Assembly (NCBI GenBank): GCA_000158155.1
Contig: DS999407.1
Span: forward strand, 505,087-569,086
From: a gamma proteobacterium NOR5-3
GTDB lineage: Bacteria > Pseudomonadota > Gammaproteobacteria > Pseudomonadales > Halieaceae
DNA: 64,000 nucleotides
Reading direction: 5' to 3'
Shown here: piece after piece, positions 9,405 through 16,819 of the stretch
Position numbering within the stretch: position 1 is the stretch's first letter
Layout of the letters: each line of letters begins with the position of its first letter
Position numbers and translations under genes: made by a program
The notes under the pieces: model-generated
The model's database searches: none
What the model was told of the DNA's origin: nothing
The model's input: only the letters and a program-made list of their open reading frames with translations

Positions 9405-10399
9405 TGCCTCGCGTGAAGCTGAACCGTGCCATCAGGCAGTCGGTGAATCTCGATGGGGAAGCCAGCCTCCAGCGCATCAAGCATGGTGTCGGTATCGCCG
9501 GCGCGAAAATACCCGCCAATGCGGAGGTTCTCGATGGACGCGTCCCTTATTACAATTCGCGTGTTTGTATAACGACCGATTTCATCAACCACAACAGCCA
9601 ATGGTTCGCCGCTAAATGACAGCATGCCCTGCCGCCAAGCAAGCTCGCGCGTCAATTCTTCGTCGGACACCGCCTCCGGCGCCGATGGCTCGGCCTCCCG
9701 TGCGAGACGTACCCGCTGTCCCCGCAGGACCTTGCCGAGGACCCGCGATGTGTCGTGCGCAGTAGTGCCCTCAGCGCCACGACTCAGTTCTACAACACCC
9801 TCGGTCACGAGAACCTCAAGCACATCGGAATCGCGGTGAATGGAGAATGCCGTGCCCACGGCACGTACCGTGCGCTCGCCGGCATTCACCAGAAACGCAC
9901 GCTGTGGATCGTGCGCTACATCGAAAAACGCCTCCCCAGCGAGCAGAAACAGCTCCCGGCGCTGCGGGCTGTAGCTCACCCGAAGACGCGTCGCCGTATT
10001 CAGCTGTATTGTCGAGCCATCAGGCAAAACGATAGTTTGCTTCTCACCCACCGCAGTCGCGTAAACCCCGTCTGCCTGTGATGCGGGCTCTCCGAATGGC
10101 AAGCGCAACGTCGCCGCCACAGCGAGTACCAATACGGCCGCAACCGCCCCCAGTCCCAGCGACCGCCAGGCCCGACGGGTCTTAACCGGCGGCGGTACTG
10201 CCAGCAACGTGAGATCATTCAACTCGCCCCATAGTGACGAGAGTCGCTCGATTGCCTCACGGTGACGGGGACTGCGATTGACCCACTCGCGAAACGCCTC
10301 CAGATCTGCGGGAGACGGCTCACCGCCATCGAACTGCGCGATCCAGGCGCAGGCTTCCTTGTCGATATCGGACCGTCCGTGAACGGCTGGCTCAGCCAT
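9401..10399 (-). CDS. FecR-family anti-sigma/signal-transducing protein
   Basis: Inner-membrane regulator that holds the cognate ECF sigma factor and receives the signal from the STN domain of the receptor. The cytoplasmic N-terminal domain includes DKEACAWIAQFD and FREWVNRSPRHREAI. One membrane segment (LGLGAVAAVLVLAVAATLRL) follows, then the periplasmic FecR domain with VLPDGSTIQLNTATRLRV and VRAVGTAFSI, and a C-terminal part that probably contacts STN. I prefer ATG 10399 (AAGGTGA upstream) to the GTG at 10411; either overlaps the end of the sigma gene. About 332 residues, normal for the family. It is translationally coupled to the neighbours on both sides. Confidence 0.93.
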   Translation of the reverse strand: MAEPAVHGRSDIDKEACAWIAQFDGGEPSPADLEAFREWVNRSPRHREAIERLSSLWGELNDLTLLAVPPPVKTRRAWRSLGLGAVAAVLVLAVAATLRLPFGEPASQADGVYATAVGEKQTIVLPDGSTIQLNTATRLRVSYSPQRRELFLLAGEAFFDVAHDPQRAFLVNAGERTVRAVGTAFSIHRDSDVLEVLVTEGVVELSRGAEGTTAHDTSRVLGKVLRGQRVRLAREAEPSAPEAVSDEELTRELAWRQGMLSFSGEPLAVVVDEIGRYTNTRIVIRDASIENLRIGGYFRAGDTDTMLDALEAGFPIEIHRLPDGTVQLHARQ

Positions 10400-10982
10400 G
10401 GCTTTTATCACCTTCGTTGCTTTCTTTAATCTGCAGCGTCTGGGCGGGCGACGGGGTCACGCCCTCCATCGCCTGCATGAACTGGTTGCATCGATACAGT
10501 CCAGTCGCAATGTGCTTCTCCACTGTACTGGTGGAAACACCCAGCTGCTCGGCAATCTCCCGGTGTGAGTAACCGTAGACCTTGCGCATCAGGAACGCCC
10601 GCCGGCATTGGGCGGGCAGCCTCGACGCTGCGCGGCAGAACAGTGCAAAACGTTGTTCTCCGTGCTGCTGCTCGTCCAATGTATGCGGCGATGCCACATC
10701 GCCGCCGACGGTGACATCCTCAATAAAGTCGGTGAGCCGCCGCGATTTACGTGACAACTCGTTCAGGGCAAGGTTGCGAGCCACGCGGAAAAGGAAAGCC
10801 TTTGGCGAGCGCACCGGGCCGTTTTTTTCCGCCTTGGAGGCGCGCAAATAGACCTCCTGTGAGAGATCCTCAATGTCGCGAAAATCGAAAAGAAAGCGTG
10901 ACAGAAACCGTCGCAGATGATCTGCGTTCGCTACGTAGGCCTCATCAACGGGAGACCGATGGTGCTCCGCCCGACGCTTCAC
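10392..10982 (-). CDS. FecI-like ECF sigma-70 factor
   Basis: Extracytoplasmic-function sigma factor that likely activates the receptor operon, and perhaps the hydrolase and permease genes downstream. Region 2 includes FRDIEDLSQEVYLRA and SPKAFLFRVARNLALNELSR. Region 4 has RRAFLMRKVYGYSHREIAEQ followed by LGVSTSTVEKHIATGL, the recognition helix-turn-helix. I choose GTG 10982 because GGAGG lies seven bases upstream, giving about 196 residues; a TTG at 11039 would add a low-complexity extension. The order sigma, anti-sigma, receptor matches the classical FecIR arrangement. Confidence 0.93.
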   Translation of the reverse strand: MKRRAEHHRSPVDEAYVANADHLRRFLSRFLFDFRDIEDLSQEVYLRASKAEKNGPVRSPKAFLFRVARNLALNELSRKSRRLTDFIEDVTVGGDVASPHTLDEQQHGEQRFALFCRAASRLPAQCRRAFLMRKVYGYSHREIAEQLGVSTSTVEKHIATGLYRCNQFMQAMEGVTPSPAQTLQIKESNEGDKSHG

Positions 10983-11164
10983 TGTTATGCCTCCATGCCT
11001 CTGCCCCCTCCCGCCACGCTCGCCGTGCCGCCGCTGCAAATAGGTGCTCTACAACATTATGACCGCCCAGCGGCAATTATCCCCCATGCAAATGTGCCCG
11101 CTCGACGTGCGACGTGGGCTGAGCGGTTGCGGCGAGATCATCCAGATTTGTGTTGGCACAGGAA

Positions 11165-11605
11165 AGATAAAGGACCTTTCGGCAGTAGACATCCTCGCTT
11201 ACTTTGCCGACTGGGATGCGCAACCGCTCACGCCATGCGGTTTTCAAGGGGTTCCTCGCTGGCTATGGGCCTGAGCCCTTCCCGGCGCAAAGAAGGAATG
11301 CAGCCAAGGGGACTCTCTCGACGCTTTGCGTCGACTCACCTTATCCGAGGCGGCGTTCTAGTCGGTTGACACCAGCAATGACCGAGTCGCTGCTTCCTGT
11401 TCTTTCTGGCGCAGTTGAGTCGGGATCCGGTCGAGAGCCGGTCCCGCAAGCGAAGCGAGTGCTTTGGTCATGATCCTGACGGATCCGCCACAGAGACTGC
11501 AGATCTCGACACGGTAGAGTGATGCGAGGCGTTATGAGCGGGTGCACTGGAACATGTCGGTGCTGAAAACCCGCTTTAGCCGGTGCGCCCGGGTCATTGC
11601 GATCG
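11165..11605 (-). mobile_element. Degenerate 3' end of an IS91-type element (partial copy)
   Basis: This stretch repeats, with many substitutions and a deletion of roughly 95 bases, the region 12348-12823 that carries the terminal non-coding part and the transposase C-terminal codons of the fuller element. Shared landmarks are AGATAAAGGACCTTTCGG at the outer end (11165 versus 12348), GCCATGCGGTTTTCAA, CCACA-AGACTGCAGA and GGGTCATTGCG. No reading frame survives. It has the same orientation as the fuller copy and ends about 20 bases before the tRNA-Lys fragment. The interval 10983-11164 should hold the sigma-gene promoter; I see nothing else in it. Confidence 0.75.
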
Positions 11606-11623
11606 ATACAAAGTAAGAAAAAG

Positions 11624-11668
11624 TGGTGGGCCGTGCTGGGTTCGAACCAGCGACCAATTGGTTAAAAG
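11624..11668 (-). repeat. 45-nt copy of the 3' part of tRNA-Lys: possible attachment-site remnant
   Basis: These bases are identical to 16775-16819, the 3' 45 nt of tRNA-Lys from the anticodon loop through the encoded CCA, in the same orientation. The similarity stops abruptly after the anticodon segment, and no 5' half of a tRNA is present. Integration into the 3' end of a tRNA gene leaves such a duplicate at the far end of an inserted element. An inserted segment of about 5.1 kb would run from here to the intact tRNA. No integrase is visible inside, so any island has decayed. Confidence 0.75.
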
Positions 11669-11805
11669 TCGGACAGCCATTTTCCAGGTGATTGATTTAA
11701 TTTAACTTTTGTCGGTGACGCCCGTTGCAAGTTGCACCGAAATGCACAACAAAGCAGGACTGTTCCCGGCAAAAGTCCGGCAGTGGCGATCAATTGGAAT
11801 TCTAC

Positions 11806-12010
11806 TAACTGTCCTCTTCCGAGAAGGCTTTCTCCAGAAAGGTGGCGTAGCCGAGGATGGGTATAGCCTCCGCGACCGCTGCGCGGCGCAGGCCCAACGG
11901 ATTGTCGGTGTCAGAATCGCCGATCAGAAGCTGTAGTCAAGTATCACGTAGTAGCTACGGCGGGTATAGCGCCCGGGGCGTACACGCGGCATTCACGTCT
12001 CCAGGGGGCT
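11806..12010 (-). other. Possible decayed coding fragments, including a receptor-like C-terminus
   Basis: On the minus strand the codons ending at the TGA at 11924-11926 read RYTRRSYYVILDYSF, which resembles the last beta-strand of a TonB-dependent receptor. Overlapping it in another frame, about 43 codons down to a TAG at 11806-11808 (NPLGLRRAAVAEAIPILGY and so on) have GC-rich third positions like real coding sequence, but no start codon and no family I recognise. Both are too short to be genes and are probably remnants. The surrounding 11669-12017 otherwise shows nothing. Confidence 0.25.
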
Positions 12011-12017
12011 GTCCGCC

Positions 12018-12340
12018 TCAGGACAGCGGTTCCAGTCTCATCCGCACGGCGATCGTGGGACCCGGATCCACGGACGTGCGCGTCTCATGAATCCTATCCT
12101 CAAAGCGGTAGCGCACGCGATAGCCGCTGAGCTGCTCGCGTTCCTCGATCTCGTAGCTCGTGGAACACACCTCCTCCGTCACGTAGTAGCTGTCGTCGCG
12201 ACGCCGGCGCTGACCAATGTCGTTGCCGATGGAGGCGCCGAGAAGCGCGCCCGCACCGGTAATGAGATCTCGCCGGCTCGAATTGTCACCGAGGACGGAT
12301 CCCGCGGCCGCGCCGACCACACCGCCAAGGGGTATAGGGT
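12018..12340 (-). pseudogene. 5'-truncated glycine-zipper (17-kDa surface-antigen type) gene
   Basis: The surviving C-terminal portion reads GGVVGAAAGSVLGD, then GAGALLGASIGNDIG, a glycine-zipper pair, followed by the domain EEVCSTSYEIEEREQLSGY and dPGPTIAVRMRLEPLS typical of small outer-membrane proteins with a 17-kDa-antigen-like fold. There is no signal peptide or lipobox. The frame is lost upstream near 12340, exactly where the IS91-type terminus begins (12348), so the element probably removed the 5' part. The usual full length would be 150-180 residues; about 105 remain. Confidence 0.65.
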
Positions 12341-12347
12341 ATAGGAC

Positions 12348-14185
12348 AGATAAAGGACCTTTCGGGATTAGACATCCTCGCTGACTGTGCCGACTGGGAC
12401 TACAGACCGGTCAAAGTTTCCATCTGTTGACCCGTAAATCCAGTTCGCGGCGTGCGGCATGTTATTCCTATCCGGTCAATCCTGACGGAGCGCGCGCAAC
12501 CGCTCACGCCATGCGGTTTTCAATGGCTTCCTTGCTGGCTATGGGACGAAGTCCTTCCCGGCGAAAAGCAGCAATGTACCCCAGGGCACCTTCTCTCGAC
12601 GCTTGCGCCGATTCACCTTGTCCCAGGCGGCGCTCTGGTCGGCGGCACCAGCAGTGGCTGGGTCGGCGTTTCCCACTCTTTCTGGCGCACGTGAGTCAGG
12701 ATCTGGTCGATGACGTCCTGGTCCTCGATACAAGCGATGACTCTGGCGGATCCGCCACAAAGACTGCAGACCTCGATGTCGATGTTGAAAACTCGCTTTA
12801 GGCGTTGAGCCCAGGTCATTGCGGTATGACGCTCTGCGGGTGTGCGGACTTCTGCGTTGGAGGTAGACTTGATGCCTTTCCCACGCCTTGCTGGTGTGAC
12901 CAGCCCACGCCAGCGGTGGTTCGGCGCGAGTACGCCGTGGTAGCGGGTGAGGTTGACCCTCGGCTTCGGCACCAGTGCCGCCAATCGCGCTATAAAATCC
13001 ACTGGTTCGAAGGCCACCTGCGTAGTCCCATCCCGGTACGGTGTCTTCAGGGTGTAGACCACCTTGCCTGTGGAACTCAGCGAAAGTCGGGGAACTGCTA
13101 CGGCCGGGCGGGAAATGTACCGACACAGGCGCTCACGCTTGTCTTTCTGATTGCCCTCACAGCTGACCCCGGCGTGCAGAGAGAAGCCATTGGCCTTGGC
13201 CACCCGCTCCAGGCGAGGATCAGGCCGGTCCAGCGGACGGATGGTACGGATCATGAACGCTTTACGTCCCTGCTGTGGGCCAACGGCAATGCGGTAGGAG
13301 ATGGAACTGCCCAGGATCTGTGGCATCGCATCCGTGTCTTCTGCGGGTTCCTGTTCCAGCCAGGCGCTCTCGGTGTCCTGTTCCAGCAAGCCCTGGCGCT
13401 CGAGGCAGCGGCCGACGCGCTGGCTGATCAGTTGAACCAACTCCTCCAACTCGGCTTTGTCTGGTGCCTTGACGCGTTGAAATCGGGGTGGTCGATTGTC
13501 GCGATACACATAGACGCCATCCAAGAACAAAATATGAAAGTGAATGTTGAGGTTAAGGGCGCTGCCGAAGCGCTGGATTAGCGTCACGGCCCCAGTGGCG
13601 CCATCCTCGAGCGGTAATCCGATCTTGTGGATCAAGTGGGTGGAGATAGCCCGGTAAACGACGCCCAGCACCTTGCCCATAGCCTGGGGGTGGGCCGCAA
13701 ACAGGTAGCGCAGAGGAAAGGGGAAGCTGATGACCCACTGGCGAAGAGGGACATCGGGAAACACTTCATCGGCCAGCAGGGCGGCGGTCTCGGCCATGCG
13801 GCGGGCGCCACAACTGGGGCAGAACCCGCGTTTCTTGCAGGAAAAAGCCACCAGCCGCTCGAAGTGGCATTTGTCGCAGCGCACCCGGAGAAAGCCGTGC
13901 TCGAGGCGACCGCACTTTAGGTAAGCCTCAAATTCCCGGTGGACATGTGCAGGTAGGGATTTACCCTGCTGTGCCAGTTGCTCTACCAGGGCCGGATAAT
14001 GCGCCGCGATGAGCTGATAGAGAAGTGTCTGCTCGGGCCGATGGCGTTCGTAGAGGGTGCTGGCAAAGCTCTGCCGACCCGGTAACTGCATCGCGGTTGC
14101 GCCCTGGATCGCCATCGTGTGGAACGGTCCAGAGTGGAGTCGCGACCTGCGAGACGCCACGTCCGAAGCGGTCGTCGGCTTCGGC
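12348..14185 (-). mobile_element. IS91-type insertion element, nearly complete
   Basis: The element comprises the transposase gene plus about 265 bases of terminal sequence on its 3' side (12348-12612). The left limit is set by the sequence shared with 11165-11605 and by the breakpoint in the glycine-zipper gene. The right limit is set by the point where PQQ-dehydrogenase homology resumes, about 14185, and is uncertain by some tens of bases. IS91 elements have no terminal inverted repeats or target duplication, and move by rolling-circle-like replication, which can mobilise adjacent DNA. The two flanks are unrelated gene fragments, consistent with insertion and rearrangement here. Confidence 0.75.
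12613..14115 (-). CDS. IS91-family transposase (Y2/HUH type)
   Basis: Single-strand HUH nuclease that drives replicative transposition. The N-terminal zinc-binding domain has CDKCHFERLVAFSCKKRGFC and PSCGARRMAE. The catalytic HUH motif is NIHFHILFLDGVY, and the tyrosine region is LCRYISRPAVAVPRL. The C-terminal part includes FIARLAALVPKPRVNLTRYHG and a final CSLCGG cysteine pair. With ATG 14115 it is 500 residues, the family size; ATG 14091 is a good alternative, and the frame remains open to 14262 without homology. No internal stop or frameshift is visible, so the enzyme may be active. Fragments of relatives lie at 2860-3012 and 11165-11605. Confidence 0.9.
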   Translation of the reverse strand: MAIQGATAMQLPGRQSFASTLYERHRPEQTLLYQLIAAHYPALVEQLAQQGKSLPAHVHREFEAYLKCGRLEHGFLRVRCDKCHFERLVAFSCKKRGFCPSCGARRMAETAALLADEVFPDVPLRQWVISFPFPLRYLFAAHPQAMGKVLGVVYRAISTHLIHKIGLPLEDGATGAVTLIQRFGSALNLNIHFHILFLDGVYVYRDNRPPRFQRVKAPDKAELEELVQLISQRVGRCLERQGLLEQDTESAWLEQEPAEDTDAMPQILGSSISYRIAVGPQQGRKAFMIRTIRPLDRPDPRLERVAKANGFSLHAGVSCEGNQKDKRERLCRYISRPAVAVPRLSLSSTGKVVYTLKTPYRDGTTQVAFEPVDFIARLAALVPKPRVNLTRYHGVLAPNHRWRGLVTPARRGKGIKSTSNAEVRTPAERHTAMTWAQRLKRVFNIDIEVCSLCGGSARVIACIEDQDVIDQILTHVRQKEWETPTQPLLVPPTRAPPGTR

Positions 14186-15309
14186 CGCTCGACAACGATC
14201 TCAGCTATTACGGTTCCTCGGTTGTGGCCGTGCGCGCCTCGACTGGCGAGGTGGTGTGGCATTTCAATACAGTGATCAATGATTATTGGGATTTCGATAT
14301 CCCTTCACAGCCGGTGATAGCGGACATCGAGATTGACGGCGAGTGGGTGCCAGTGGTGATTCAGAGTACGAAGATGGGGTTTGTCTTTGTGCTTCACAGA
14401 GACACCGGCGAACCCGTTGTGGATGTCACCTATCGGCCTGTGCCTCGTCACGGACCGCTCGAGGCATTGCTCTCGCCGGTGCAGCCCTTTCCGCCGGAGG
14501 CGTTCCAGGCCTCTCGATCCTACGAGGCTGGTGGTTCGCTTTTCGGGTTCTGTGACGATTTAGAGAACGAGAGCGTGATCGGTCCCGTCTACACGCCGAT
14601 CACAGAAGACTGGACGATTGGGCTGCCGAGCAATATGGGGGCGACCAACTGGGGTGGGGTCGCAGTTGACCCGGAACGGGGTCTGATTGCGGTCAGAACC
14701 AGCAGCGTGCCGTTTCGTACCAAACTGATCGAGCGGGCGGATGCCGCCGATCTGCTAGCGATTCTTGATGCCGAAGCTGCAACATCGCAAGCCAGAACCC
14801 AGGCTCAAAAGGCATTCTTTGAACGTTACAACCTGCCCCCGGGAACCGAAGTAGCCCGCCAGTCCGGGACAGACTATCTGATGGCCCGCCATGTGATGCT
14901 GGATCCGGTGATTGGGTTGCCCTGCGCAGGCGTGCCGCTTGGTGAGCTGATGATGATCGATATTGACGATGAACAGGTTCTCTGGCGGCGGCCACATGGC
15001 ACGGCCCGTGATGCGGGTTTGCCGTTTAACGTCGGCATGCCCGGTGTGGGCGGTTCTCTGATCACGTCGAGTGGCCTGGTGTTTGTTGGTGGCATTGCCG
15101 AAAGTGCGTTTCGTGCCTATGACGTCACAACCGGTGAAGAACTCTGGCATCACCGCCTGCCAAACCCGGCCAATGCCACGCCAATGAGTTATACGGTCAG
15201 TCTGCCTGAGGGTCAGAAACCCTTTGTCGTGGTTGCCGCCGGTGGTGATGAGCGCGGTGGCATTGGCGGCGTGGGCGACTATCTTGTGGCGTTCTCTATT
15301 GCGCGATGA
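14185..15309 (+). pseudogene. PQQ-dependent (glucose-type) dehydrogenase, 5' half lost
   Basis: Quinoprotein dehydrogenases oxidise sugars or alcohols in the periplasm with pyrroloquinoline quinone and pass electrons to the respiratory chain. The visible part holds beta-propeller segments: YYGSSVVAVRASTGEVVWHF, NDYWDFDIPSQPVIADI, NMGATNWGGVAVDPERGL, LMMIDIDDEQVLWRRPHGT and the C-terminal FVVVAAGGDERGG. Such proteins have roughly 600-800 residues; only about 374 remain, with no start codon or signal peptide. The upstream junction coincides with the IS91-type element. The stop (15307-15309) directly abuts the stop of the convergent redoxin gene. It is probably non-functional. Confidence 0.85.
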
Positions 15310-16050
15310 TTATGCAAAGCTGCTTTTGATGGCCGAGGCGACGTAGGCAGGGTCAGAACGTTGCGGGTAGTTAGCCGATTGATCCTTCCAGACCACCGTG
15401 CCAGCCTGATCGATGAGCAATGAAGTCGGCACAGGCAGACCCGGTCGCCCGGGCATCTTAAAGTTGTTGATGTTCTGGTTTTTGACGCCGAATAAATTGA
15501 TCACTTTCAGTTCCGGGTCGGCCAGCATGGTTGCTTTGAGCCCATGCAGGCTGCGACCGGCTCGAATCTCGCCGGGTTTGTCCGTTGAGACAGTGACGAC
15601 CTCAATACCGGCCTCTTCCAGCGTCGGTCTCAGTTCTTCCCATCGCCGTAACTCGGCGACACAGTAGGGTCACCAGTGACCGCGGAAAAACTTGAGCAGT
15701 ACACGCTTGCCTTCGAGAGTTGAGCTGTTAAAGGTGCTGTCATCAGCGGCGATAGCCGTAAAGGCCGGGATCTTGTCGCCGACGCTGATCGACTCGCCGC
15801 CCATACGCTGGCGCCCGGTGGAGATCAGATAAACCAGCAACGCGCCGATGCCGATAGCGGTCGGTGCGAACGGATCGGCAGGATTCTGCAGGTAAGCCAA
15901 TACGCCCAGCACCAGCCCTGTTATCCACAATCCCCGATACAGTCCGAATGACGCCGGTATATTCACTTTCATGGCACGCCAGAACCACCGGATTGCGGAG
16001 CCCAGCAGCAGTACGAGAGCCATCAGCCCCAGATAGGGGATTTCCGGCAT
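15310..16050 (-). CDS. Membrane-anchored redoxin with in-frame UGA: candidate selenoprotein
   Basis: Thioredoxin-fold redoxin of the AhpC/TSA or TlpA-like group. ATG 16050 has GGAGG eight bases upstream. Residues 1-80 hold three likely membrane segments (about 6-24, 37-54 and 62-78), then GDKIPAFTAIAADD and LLKFFRGHW. The next codon is TGA (15670-15672), followed in frame by PYCVAELRRW, TVSTDKPGEIR, GLKATMLAD, LPVPTSLLIDQAGTVVW and a TAA at 15310. Relatives read WCPYC, so UGA replaces the first redox cysteine; as selenocysteine this would be U127 with C130 in a 246-residue protein. Read as a stop, the product lacks its catalytic site. No selA, selB or selC lies in the window. The alternative is a nonsense mutation in a decaying island. 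It is convergent with the PQQ-dehydrogenase remnant. Confidence 0.78.
15642..15664 (-). promoter_or_regulatory. SECIS-like hairpin immediately after the in-frame UGA
   Basis: In the mRNA, five nucleotides after the UGA, a nine-base-pair stem forms between CUGUCGCCG and CGGCGAUGG (two G-U pairs), closing a five-base loop AGUUA. The loop carries G and U at its start, as bacterial SECIS elements do. The distance from the UGA to the loop is about 14 nucleotides, slightly shorter than I recall for characterised examples. The loop is supplied by a UUA leucine codon, unusual among the GC-rich codons of this genome. Seen: pairing and loop; inferred: SelB binding. Confidence 0.55.
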
Positions 16051-16101
16051 GGTCAGCGCCTCCAGCAAATTTGATTACAGAATAACATGATTGTGGCGAG
16101 C

Positions 16102-16479
16102 TTACGGTGTGACTCGAATGATCTGATCCTGACCGAGCGGAGTCTGGATCATCATCACACCCTGCTGACCAAACCGTTTGACATAGAGTGTCGCCAACGA
16201 CTGCGCTTTGGGGATATCAGCTTTGTTTATCAGCAGAGTAACAACGCGGGACCTTTCTGCGGCACCCTGGTAGTAGCCGATGGTCTCGCTGACCGTGAAC
16301 CCGTCGAACGCGGCGGCGATATCCTGGTTCTGAAAATGCTGCCATTCCTGATAAGACACGGCGCCCCCGCCAGGTTTCGAAAGACCAAAAAACATCTGCA
16401 GCTGATGAGTGATGGGGGGCGTCGCCGCCTGGGTGATAGCGGTGATGGTCAGCAGGCAGGTCAGGAGCAAAATGCGCAT
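16102..16479 (-). CDS. Exported DUF3574 family protein
   Basis: A small protein of 125 residues starting at ATG 16479, with a signal peptide (MRILLLTCLLTITAITQA). The core has QLQMFFGLSKPGG, VSYQEWQHFQNQDIAAAFD, GFTVSETIGYY and a VVTLLINKAD strand, matching the conserved pattern of DUF3574 (FGLS, W..F, F.DGfTV, then a gR..E-like segment). No function is known for the family. It lies about 50 bases upstream of the redoxin gene on the same strand and could be co-transcribed. It is inside the putative island bounded by the tRNA-Lys repeat. Confidence 0.7.
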   Translation of the reverse strand: MRILLLTCLLTITAITQAATPPITHQLQMFFGLSKPGGGAVSYQEWQHFQNQDIAAAFDGFTVSETIGYYQGAAERSRVVTLLINKADIPKAQSLATLYVKRFGQQGVMMIQTPLGQDQIIRVTP

Positions 16480-16658
16480 CAGGATTCTCCGTCAGAGGGT
16501 TAACAGGGTCTGGGACAACCGGGTACGGGCAGCGTACACGGTTCGGTCTGGTGATCCAGGTCATGGTATGCCTTCTGTGGTGCGACTACTATAAAACAGT
16601 ACTCGATGCGCCACTCGCCCCATGTCTGACAGGCAACTGAGTCGGCATTATCAACCGA

Positions 16659-16749
16659 GTTTAGTGAAAACCGGTGTATCCCCCGTTAACTGGGTAGAGC
16701 CGAGCCGTTTAGTGAAAACCGGTGTATCCCCCGTTAACTGGGTAGAGCC
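16659..16749. repeat. Two tandem copies of a 43-base unit (period 48)
   Basis: GTTTAGTGAAAACCGGTGTA begins each copy and GGGTAGAGCC ends it; copies lie at 16659-16701 and 16707-16749 and are identical. The five bases between them (GAGCC) nearly repeat the end of the unit. There are only two copies, with no spacer variation, so this is not a CRISPR array. It sits 25 bases from the 3' end of tRNA-Lys, at the putative island end. The rest of the 295-base gap 16480-16774 shows nothing I recognise. Confidence 0.85.
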
Positions 16750-16774
16750 AGCAATTGATAGAAAAAGGGAAAAA

Positions 16775-16819
16775 TGGTGGGCCGTGCTGGGTTCGAACCA
16801 GCGACCAATTGGTTAAAAG
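16775..16819 (-). repeat. tRNA-Lys 3' segment matching the copy at 11624 (putative attachment site)
   Basis: The 45 bases from the anticodon loop to the encoded CCA are identical and in the same orientation as 11624-11668. The intact tRNA retains its 5' half here, as expected when an element re-creates the tRNA end on integration. The interval between the two copies is the candidate island. Confidence 0.75.

Noticed and set aside
12805-13581. A 258-codon plus-strand frame
   Set aside because: It lies opposite the IS91 transposase, which carries all family motifs; the plus-strand translation has none.
16659-16749. Possible CRISPR array
   Set aside because: Only two copies, with a five-base gap, and no cas genes in the window.
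16622-16816. A small plus-strand frame covering the 48-base repeats
   Set aside because: Its C-terminus (VLGSNQRPIG) is translated from the antisense of tRNA-Lys, a familiar annotation artefact.
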